Assembly: GCA_030834835.1 (NCBI GenBank)
Contig: JAUQXD010000193.1
Location: forward strand, 1 to 5,528
Source: Thermoflexales bacterium
GTDB lineage: Bacteria > Chloroflexota > Anaerolineae > Fen-1058
Length of the DNA stretch: 5,528 bases
Direction of reading: 5' to 3'
Shown: piece by piece, positions 1 to 4,427 of the stretch
Layout: the number at the start of each line of letters is the position of its first letter
How positions within the stretch are numbered: position 1 is the stretch's first letter
Position numbers and translations under genes: made by a program
The notes under the pieces: generated by a model
Seen by the model: the letters and a program-made list of their open reading frames with translations, nothing else
Told to the model about the DNA's origin: nothing
Database searches by the model: none

Positions 1-222
1 GCGCGCGATGAGCCAGTACAACAGCAGGCCCGTCGTGAGGACATAGATCCACCCCTTCAACGTGTGCAGTTGCACCACCACGGTTGAATTAGCCGTGGCA
101 ATTTCCAGCAGCCGATCGGACAGGCCGATCCACACTCCGCCGATGGCGATGTAGATCAGAGCGATGGTGAGTGGCGTCAACCAGCCGGGCCGCGGCTGAC
201 CGTTCGATGAGGAGTTGCCCAT
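1..222 (-). CDS. N-terminus of a membrane-bound signalling protein (probable PAS-type sensor histidine kinase), partial
   Basis: Reading the - strand from ATG at 222 gives 74 residues with no stop before the window edge, so the gene is cut at its 3' end. A polar start (MGNSSSNGQPRP) is followed by a hydrophobic helix at about residues 15-35, a short loop containing WIGLSDRLLE, and a second helix at about 58-73 beginning with LKGWIYVLTT and ending LLLYWLIAR. The 'W-x-x-x-SDRLL ... KGW-x-(F/Y)VL-x-T-x-LLLY' pattern is, from family knowledge, the two-helix membrane anchor that precedes PAS, histidine kinase or GGDEF domains. The output domain is outside the window, so kinase versus cyclase cannot be decided. 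A purine-rich ribosome site (AGGAAGAAGG) lies just before the ATG and supports this start. It is transcribed divergently from the ABC permease genes; whether it regulates them is unknown. Confidence 0.72.
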   Translation of the reverse strand, partial: MGNSSSNGQPRPGWLTPLTIALIYIAIGGVWIGLSDRLLEIATANSTVVVQLHTLKGWIYVLTTGLLLYWLIAR

Positions 223-258
223 AGCCTTCTTCCTGCGCGTGTGATGATCTGTCGCGTG

Positions 259-287
259 TGGTGGTCTGTCCCCGACCACGCTATAAT
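259..287 (+). promoter_or_regulatory. Promoter of the ABC-2 permease unit with an inverted repeat in the -35 region
   Basis: A perfect TATAAT box is at 282-287. No good -35 hexamer is seen at 16-18 bases spacing. A perfect 6-base inverted repeat, GTGGTC (261-266) and GACCAC (274-279), separated by 7 bases, occupies the place where a -35 element would be, which suggests an operator or activator site (inference). A start of transcription near 294 would leave about 39 bases of leader before the ATG at 333, and it argues against the upstream in-frame GTG at 258. Confidence 0.55.
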
Positions 288-332
288 GCCAGTGTAGCAT
301 ACTCCGGGAGATTGTGGCGACGTTTCGCTATC

Positions 333-1124
333 ATGCGCCTGTATCTTGAACTCGCTAAAAAATCATTCCAGCGGCAGATCGCTTATCGCACCGCGACGCT
401 GGCCGGGCTGGTCACCAACGTGTTTTTTGGCGTGCTGCGCGGCGCGGTGATGGTGGCGTTGTATGGCGCTACCCAATCGATTGCGGGCTACACGCTGCGC
501 GATGCGGTGACTTACACGGGACTCGTGCAGGCCCTGATCGGCGCAATTGCACTGTGGGGCTGGTACGATATGATCCGCTCGATCAAGACCGGCGAAGTCG
601 CCGGCGATCTATCGCGCCCGTTCGATTACTACAGCTTCTGGCTGGCGCAGGATCTGGGGCGCGGCATCTTTCAGGTGATCACGCGCAGCGTGATCACCAT
701 GAGCGTGTTCGTGATCTTTTTCGGCGCGTCAACCCCGGTCTCGATCGAGCAGTGGGCCTTCACGATCGTGACGCTGGGCCTGGCCTTGTTGCTGAGCTTT
801 GGCTGGCGCTTTCTGGTCAGCGCGCTGGGCTTCTGGGTCGTCGATGCGACGGGCTATGCGCGGCTGGCGTTTTTTGTGGTGTTGTTTCCATCGGGCTTTG
901 CCGTGCCGCTGGCCTTTATGCCGTCGTGGCTGCAGGCCCTGTGCAACCTGACGCCGTTTCCCAGCATCATCAATACGCCCGTGGAAATCTATCTGGGGCA
1001 TGTGCGCGGCGTGGAAGCGCTGGCGCTGATCGGCGTGCAGGCGGTGTGGACTATCGGCCTCATCGCGCTGGGGCGATTGGCCGCCGAGGCGGGGCGGCGC
1101 AAGTTGACCATTCAGGGTGGCTGA
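333..1124 (+). CDS. ABC-2 type transporter permease, COG4587-like (ABC2_membrane_6 family)
   Basis: This 263-residue integral membrane protein is one half of the membrane channel of an ABC-2 type exporter; the substrate cannot be told from sequence. Six hydrophobic stretches are visible at about 22-44, 58-78, 114-132, 142-171, 177-196 and 228-248. A cytoplasmic loop carries TGEVAGDLSRPFDYY (86-100), matching the 'G-E-x-x-x-x-L-x-R-P' signature of this permease family, and PFPSIINTPVEIYLG (208-222) matches its conserved re-entrant/last-loop motif. ATG 333 is preferred over the in-frame GTG at 258 because the promoter at 282-287 lies between them and because family members begin near 'RLYLELAKKSFQRQ'. 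There is no convincing ribosome-binding site. The gene is followed by the second permease after a repeat-filled gap, and both subunits probably form a heterodimer. The usual partner ATPase is not in the window. Confidence 0.87.
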   Translation: MRLYLELAKKSFQRQIAYRTATLAGLVTNVFFGVLRGAVMVALYGATQSIAGYTLRDAVTYTGLVQALIGAIALWGWYDMIRSIKTGEVAGDLSRPFDYYSFWLAQDLGRGIFQVITRSVITMSVFVIFFGASTPVSIEQWAFTIVTLGLALLLSFGWRFLVSALGFWVVDATGYARLAFFVVLFPSGFAVPLAFMPSWLQALCNLTPFPSIINTPVEIYLGHVRGVEALALIGVQAVWTIGLIALGRLAAEAGRRKLTIQGG

Positions 1125-1125
1125 C

Positions 1126-1215
1126 AAGATGCGTGATGCAAGATGCAGGATGCAGGGTACGTGATGCAGGATGCGTGATCGGGCCTGTCACGCACCACGC
1201 ACTACGCACCACGTA
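1126..1215. repeat. Heptanucleotide repeat array forming a fold-back palindrome
   Basis: The sequence runs in consecutive 7-base units. On the left they are aagatgc, gtgatgc, aagatgc, aggatgc, agggtac, gtgatgc, aggatgc and gtgatcg (1126-1181). After a short spacer the right side has units of the opposite sense: tcacgca, ccacgca, ctacgca and ccacgta (1188-1215). GTGA at 1175-1178 pairs with TCAC at 1188-1191 around a 9-base loop, and the imperfect stem can be followed out to about 1151/1215. The array begins 1 base after the first permease's stop codon and ends 4 bases before the second permease's start, so it fills the gap. It may have spread by replication slippage or as a dispersed palindromic element; I recall similar heptad arrays from Chloroflexota intergenic regions, but did not check this. 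Confidence 0.85.
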
Positions 1216-1219
1216 GCGA

Positions 1220-2050
1220 ATGAACATGACGTCAACCCTTCGATTCAACTGGAATTTATACAGGCGTTTCGTCGGCGCGCAGATGCGTTCGCAAATGCAG
1301 TATCGCGGGCCGTTCATCCTGGACACGCTGGGCCAGTTTGTCGGCAACATCGTGGACTTCGGCACAGTGGCGGTACTCTTCACGCAGCTGCCTGTGCTGG
1401 GCGGTTGGTCGCTGCCCGAGGTGGCTTTCCTGTACGGCACGTCCGGCCTCGCCTTCGCGTTGAGCGATATGGTGATCGCCGGCTTCGATTATCAGGTCTT
1501 TGGCGCGACGATGGTGAAGCAAGGGGGTTTCGATCAGGTGCTCACGCGCCCGGTCAACGCCTTTGTGCAAATCATCGCGTCGCAGTTCGTTTTACGCCGC
1601 ATCGGGCGCATGGCGCAGGCCGCACTGATTCTGGCGCTGGCAATGATCAGCCTGCATCTGGCCTGGACATGGGACAAACTTGGCTTCATGCTCATCACCC
1701 TCGGCGCGAGCACGCTGTTCTTCAGCGGCCTGTTCGTTTTTGGCGCGGGCGTCTCGTTCTGGACGGTGGATTCGCTGGAGGCGATGAACATCATCACCTA
1801 CGGTGGCCAGTACATGACGCAATACCCCATGCACATCTATCCCGGCTGGCTGCGATCGATCTTCACGTTCATCATCCCGATGGCCTTCATCAACTACTAT
1901 CCAACGCTGTGGCTGCTGGGCAAAGCCGATCCGTTGGGCGGGCCGGGCTGGCTGGCCTTTATCTCGCCGATCGTGTGTGCGGTGGTCTTTGCAGTTGGCG
2001 TCCGCTTCTGGTGGTACGGCGTGCGCCACTACACGTCAACCGGAACGTGA
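1220..2050 (+). CDS. ABC-2 type transporter permease, COG3694-like (ABC2_membrane_6 family)
   Basis: The 276-residue second permease subunit is the likely partner of the upstream one. Hydrophobic segments lie at about 38-57, 66-86, 131-148, 154-181, 211-228 and 246-267. The loop QGGFDQVLTRPVN (101-113) carries the family's 'G-x-F-D-x-x-L-x-R-P' motif, and the C-terminal half has IYPGWLR (206-212) followed by IIPMAFINYYPTLWLLGK (218-235), a strongly conserved stretch of COG3694 permeases. An in-frame TAG at 1214-1216, formed by the end of the repeat array, means translation must begin at ATG 1220 or ATG 1226. Neither has a Shine-Dalgarno sequence. The N-terminus still aligns with what I expect of the family, so the gene looks intact. 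It probably shares a transcript with the first permease; no ATPase gene follows. Confidence 0.88.
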   Translation: MNMTSTLRFNWNLYRRFVGAQMRSQMQYRGPFILDTLGQFVGNIVDFGTVAVLFTQLPVLGGWSLPEVAFLYGTSGLAFALSDMVIAGFDYQVFGATMVKQGGFDQVLTRPVNAFVQIIASQFVLRRIGRMAQAALILALAMISLHLAWTWDKLGFMLITLGASTLFFSGLFVFGAGVSFWTVDSLEAMNIITYGGQYMTQYPMHIYPGWLRSIFTFIIPMAFINYYPTLWLLGKADPLGGPGWLAFISPIVCAVVFAVGVRFWWYGVRHYTSTGT

Positions 2051-2053
2051 TGT

Positions 2054-2133
2054 CGCTCCCGCTGGATTGCCAAATCCAGCGATTGAAACACCTGCACTGC
2101 TCCGCAGCGCGGTGCAACTGTCCAGCGGGAGCG
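2054..2133. repeat. 80-base segment with nested, mutually exclusive inverted repeats
   Basis: The ends are perfect 13-base inverted repeats: CGCTCCCGCTGGA (2054-2066) and TCCAGCGGGAGCG (2121-2133). The left arm can instead form a tight local hairpin: CGCTGGATT (2060-2068) pairs perfectly with AATCCAGCG (2073-2081) around a GCCA loop. Both cannot form at once. Inside the long stem, TGCAC (2093-2097) and GTGCA (2112-2116) can pair as well. It starts 3 bases after the second permease's stop codon and ends about 20 bases before the next gene's ribosome site. There is no T-run after the right arm, so a classical intrinsic terminator is not supported. It could be an mRNA-stabilising or attenuating structure, or a small palindromic element; no target duplication is visible. 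Confidence 0.7.
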
Positions 2134-2151
2134 TCTTGAGTAATTGAGTTC

Positions 2152-2157
2152 AGGAGG
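2152..2157 (+). promoter_or_regulatory. Strong Shine-Dalgarno sequence (AGGAGG)
   Basis: AGGAGG lies 5 bases before the ATG at 2163 and fixes the start of the DUF697-family gene. It is the best ribosome site in the window and contrasts with the two permease genes, which have none that is recognisable. Confidence 0.85.
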
Positions 2158-2162
2158 AAAGA

Positions 2163-3137
2163 ATGAGCCAGGACATCAAACGCACTCTGGGTTGGGTGAG
2201 CGTGCTGATCGGCGCGCTGGCAATCGTCATCGTGGCGAATCAACTCGTTCAGTTCGCGCAGTTTGCACGCAGCCTGCATCCGCTGGCGGGTGATGTGGTC
2301 TCGATCGGACTGGTGGTGCTCGCCGGAGCAGCGGTCATCACGCCGATCGTGATCATCGTGCGCACACCGAAAGCGCTCGTGCCGCCGGCCGAATCTGATC
2401 CGGCGGCCGTCGAAGCGTATCTGGCGCAGGTCAGGCAACGTCTTGCCAAAAATCCCAACCTCGCCACCGGCACGCTTGATCTGAACAACGAGGCCGGGCT
2501 GAAAACGGCCATTCAGCAATTAGACCTGCGTGCCGTTCAACTCACCAAACAGGCGGCTTCGACCACGTTTGTCAGCACAGCCATCTCGCAGAACGGCCGC
2601 CTGGATGCAATGATGGTGCTGGCGACGCAGACGCGGCTGGTCTGGCAAATTGCGCGGCTATATCAACAGCGACCGCACTGGCGCGATCTACTGAATCTCT
2701 ACAGCAACGTCGCGGTAACGGCGCTGCTGGTCAGCGAGATCGAAGACCTGGACATCAGCGAACAGATCGAACCGATCGTCGCGTCGGTATTGGGCAGCGG
2801 CGTCGTCGGGGCAGTGCCGGGCGTGGGCACCATCGCCGTCAACATCCTGACCAACTCGTTGATCGAAGGCACGGCCAATGCCTTCCTCACGTTGCGCATC
2901 GGCAGTGTAACCCGCCAGTATTGCGGCGCGCTGACAAAGTTGGACCGCCGGCTGGTGCGCCGATCTGCGACCGTGGCCGCCGCCGCGCTGCTTGGCTCCA
3001 TCGTGCGCGAGTCGGCGGGGGTGGTCAGCAAAGCAATCCTGAACGCCGTCGGCGAAGTGAGCACGCGCAGCGCCACCGCCGCTAAGGCCGGCATCACCAG
3101 TCGGCTGCAGAAGATCGTCGGGCGCGCCTCGACGTAA
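2163..3137 (+). CDS. Membrane-anchored DUF697-family protein (YcjF-related)
   Basis: The 324-residue product has two N-terminal transmembrane helices at about 10-31 and 46-67, then a charged cytoplasmic segment (about 75-130) and a DUF697-like domain from about 130 to 285. The segment STAISQNGRLDAMMVLATQT (138-157), continuing through WQIARLYQQRP (161-171) to the NLYSN...SEIEDLDISEQIEPI region (178-205), is characteristic of DUF697. A hydrophobic, glycine-rich hairpin follows at about 206-240 (GSGVVGAVPGVG at 211-222). The C-terminal 40 residues are Ala/Ser/Lys-rich and probably helical. The family's biochemical role is not established; relatives are often linked to YcjX/HflX-type or dynamin-like GTPases, but no GTPase gene is present here. 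I see no clear promoter in the preceding gap, so it may be read through from the permeases or started inside the structured segment. Confidence 0.8.
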   Translation: MSQDIKRTLGWVSVLIGALAIVIVANQLVQFAQFARSLHPLAGDVVSIGLVVLAGAAVITPIVIIVRTPKALVPPAESDPAAVEAYLAQVRQRLAKNPNLATGTLDLNNEAGLKTAIQQLDLRAVQLTKQAASTTFVSTAISQNGRLDAMMVLATQTRLVWQIARLYQQRPHWRDLLNLYSNVAVTALLVSEIEDLDISEQIEPIVASVLGSGVVGAVPGVGTIAVNILTNSLIEGTANAFLTLRIGSVTRQYCGALTKLDRRLVRRSATVAAAALLGSIVRESAGVVSKAILNAVGEVSTRSATAAKAGITSRLQKIVGRAST

Positions 3138-3167
3138 ATGCGCCGTTCGGCTCGATCTGAAATCAGG

Positions 3168-3173
3168 TATAAT
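3168..3173 (+). promoter_or_regulatory. Promoter -10 box of the glutaredoxin-like/hydrolase unit
   Basis: A perfect TATAAT occurs in the context AGGTATAATG, 31 bases after the DUF697 gene's stop codon and 33 bases before the ATG at 3207. The nearest -35 candidate, TTCGGC at 3146-3151 with 16-base spacing, is poor. A transcript starting near 3180 would have a leader of about 27 bases, which rules out the in-frame ATG at 3138 as the start of the next gene. Confidence 0.6.
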
Positions 3174-3206
3174 GTCGCCATCTTGCCCCAATACAGGGAT
3201 GATTTC

Positions 3207-3533
3207 ATGCCGCACTTATTGATGTTTACGCGCGCGGGCGGTTGCCCCGATCAATCTCTGGCCCGCCGTTGTCTTGACGAATTCAAAATCACGCCAATCG
3301 AACTGAATATCTCGCGCGAAGCCGAAGCCGCTGAAATGTTGATGGAGTTGGCCGGATGTCTGGCCGTTCCCACGTTTGTGGCGGCCGATGGGGACAACCA
3401 GCCGATCGAGCCGCCGCGTCCGATGGAGCCGTATCGCTCCGTGCGCAACGTCGATCGCGGCTCGATCATCAGCGAGCCGACCCGCGACGGTCTGCGCGCT
3501 TTCTTGATCCGTCACGGATTCCTGGCGACATGA
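3207..3533 (+). CDS. Glutaredoxin-like thioredoxin-fold protein with a single-cysteine CPDQ site
   Basis: The 108-residue protein begins LLMFTRAGGCPDQ: a first beta strand followed by an active-site position with one cysteine (C13) where a dithiol glutaredoxin would have C-x-x-C. A helix follows, then a strand with IELNISREAEA (31-41), as in glutaredoxins, and AVPTFV (53-58), which holds the cis-proline (P55) of the fold. The tail (PPRPMEPYRSVRNVDRGSII, about 68-87) is Pro/Arg-rich and ends in a helix (DGLRAFLIRHGF). Two other cysteines are C22 and C51. It is probably a cytoplasmic monothiol-type redox or thiol-handling protein; enzyme activity is unproven. ATG 3207 has AGGGA at 3195-3199, 7 bases upstream, and lies downstream of the promoter. 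Its stop overlaps the next gene's start (ATGA), implying translational coupling. Confidence 0.75.
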   Translation: MPHLLMFTRAGGCPDQSLARRCLDEFKITPIELNISREAEAAEMLMELAGCLAVPTFVAADGDNQPIEPPRPMEPYRSVRNVDRGSIISEPTRDGLRAFLIRHGFLAT

Positions 3534-4324
3534 CAGTCAGTCAACAGTCCATCACCATCGAAGGCCGCCGCGCGAAATTTTGGCTGGGCGGAACAGGCAA
3601 GTCCCTGGTTCTGTTGCACGGCGGATTGGGTGATGCCCGACAGCACTGGCAACCCACCTTCAAGGCGTTGGCCGATCGATTTCAAATCCTCGCGCCCGAT
3701 CTGCCCGGCTTTGGCGTCAGCGATCCGCTGCCCATGCCCGGCTATCAATCATACCTGAGCTGGATCACGTATTTGCTGGAACTGCTCAACATCGGCGGGC
3801 CGATTGCGCTCATGGGCAATTCGTTTGGCGCGACGCTGGCCCGGCTGTATACCGCCGAAAACACCAGCTATGTTTCGCGGCTGGTCCTCGTCGACGGCGG
3901 CCACATCACCGACGCGAACGGCTGCGCGCGCGCGTTGTTTCGCGTGCCCGGTTTGAATGGCATCATATTCGCCCTGGCGCGTCAGATCAGCGATTCGATT
4001 GGCAATTTGAAACGCGCGGTGTATGACGAAGCGCTGTTGACGCCGGACTTCATCGCCACCGCGCGCGCGGCCTCGCCGGGCTTTATCGCTGCCCGGAAGC
4101 AGATTGGCCTGTCCAGCACGCCCACGCTGCGCACACCCACCTGCCCAACGCTCGTCGTCTGGGGCGAAGCCGATCGGTTGAGCTCGCCGGTCGCCGGCCA
4201 TCAGATCGCCGCAGAAATTCCCGGCGCAAAATTCAGCCTTATCCCCAACGCAGGCCACCTCCCTCAGATCGAACAACCGGCGGCGTTTCACGCGCTGGTC
4301 GGCCCCTTTCTCACCGGCAGATAA
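3530..4324 (+). CDS. Alpha/beta-fold hydrolase (serine hydrolase, MhpC-like)
   Basis: This 264-residue cytoplasmic protein has the full set of alpha/beta hydrolase features. They are an oxyanion-hole HGG at 30-32 (LVLLHGGLGD), a DLPGFGVSD motif at 57-65, and the nucleophile elbow GNSFG at 96-100 with S98. The acid is D215 in VVWGEADRLSSP, and the base is H243 in PNAGHLPQIEQP near the C-terminus. A cap region spans about 125-195. A serine nucleophile argues against haloalkane dehalogenase, so an esterase, C-C hydrolase or lipase-like activity is likely; the substrate is unknown. ATG 3530 overlaps the stop of the glutaredoxin-like gene by 4 bases. The reading frame is open upstream to 3356, but that part lies inside the preceding gene and looks nothing like the family. 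The product has no signal peptide. Confidence 0.9.
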   Translation: MTVSQQSITIEGRRAKFWLGGTGKSLVLLHGGLGDARQHWQPTFKALADRFQILAPDLPGFGVSDPLPMPGYQSYLSWITYLLELLNIGGPIALMGNSFGATLARLYTAENTSYVSRLVLVDGGHITDANGCARALFRVPGLNGIIFALARQISDSIGNLKRAVYDEALLTPDFIATARAASPGFIAARKQIGLSSTPTLRTPTCPTLVVWGEADRLSSPVAGHQIAAEIPGAKFSLIPNAGHLPQIEQPAAFHALVGPFLTGR

Positions 4325-4350
4325 CGCCCGTGATGGCTGCCCCGTGGGCG
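4325..4350 (+). terminator. Weak stem-loop after the hydrolase gene
   Basis: CGCCC (4325-4329) can pair with GGGCG (4346-4350), and the stem can be extended by two G-U pairs and one G-C pair towards a 10-base loop. It begins directly after the TAA stop. There is no T-run, and the next promoter's -10 box follows 8 bases later, so it is at best a poor terminator. Confidence 0.25.
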
Positions 4351-4357
4351 CGCGTGG

Positions 4358-4386
4358 TAAAATGATGCGCGCACCTGAGTGCGCGT
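4358..4386 (+). promoter_or_regulatory. Promoter of the folding-lipoprotein gene with a palindrome at the expected start site
   Basis: TAAAAT at 4358-4363, preceded by TGG, resembles the other -10 boxes of the window (5 of 6 consensus bases). No clear -35 box is seen. Just downstream, GCGCGCAC (4367-4374) and GTGCGCGT (4379-4386) form an inverted repeat (one G-U pair at the base) with a CTGA loop. It covers the expected transcription start near 4370. It could be a repressor operator or a hairpin at the mRNA 5' end. The leader to the ATG at 4428 would be about 58 bases. Confidence 0.5.
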
Positions 4387-4427
4387 CCATCGCTGTTGGT
4401 TACTTCACTGGATAAACAAGGAGAAGC

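Noticed and set aside
258..332. N-terminal extension of the first permease from GTG 258.
   Set aside because: The TATAAT box at 282-287 lies inside it, the extra residues are not membrane-like or family-like, and ATG 333 matches the usual N-terminus.
2054..2089. Solitary CRISPR-repeat-like unit: a hairpin followed by ATTGAAAC, resembling the 3' end of some type I/III repeats.
   Set aside because: There is no second copy within the following 100 bases and no cas gene, and the hairpin arm is also explained by the perfect 13-base inverted repeat with 2121-2133.
2054..2133. Intrinsic terminator for the permease genes.
   Set aside because: The stem is strong, but no T-run follows the right arm, so the canonical signature is missing.
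1171..2139. + strand open frame of 322 codons overlapping the second permease.
   Set aside because: It is an off-frame shadow of the permease; the translation is His/Arg-rich and lacks membrane helices.
3138..3206. Earlier start (ATG 3138) for the glutaredoxin-like gene, directly after the previous stop.
   Set aside because: The stretch contains the promoter -10 box and has no ribosome site; the thioredoxin fold begins at ATG 3207, which has AGGGA upstream.
3356..3529. Upstream open frame extending the alpha/beta hydrolase.
   Set aside because: It is an alternate frame of the glutaredoxin-like gene, and the hydrolase family starts at ATG 3530 with a typical ATGA overlap.
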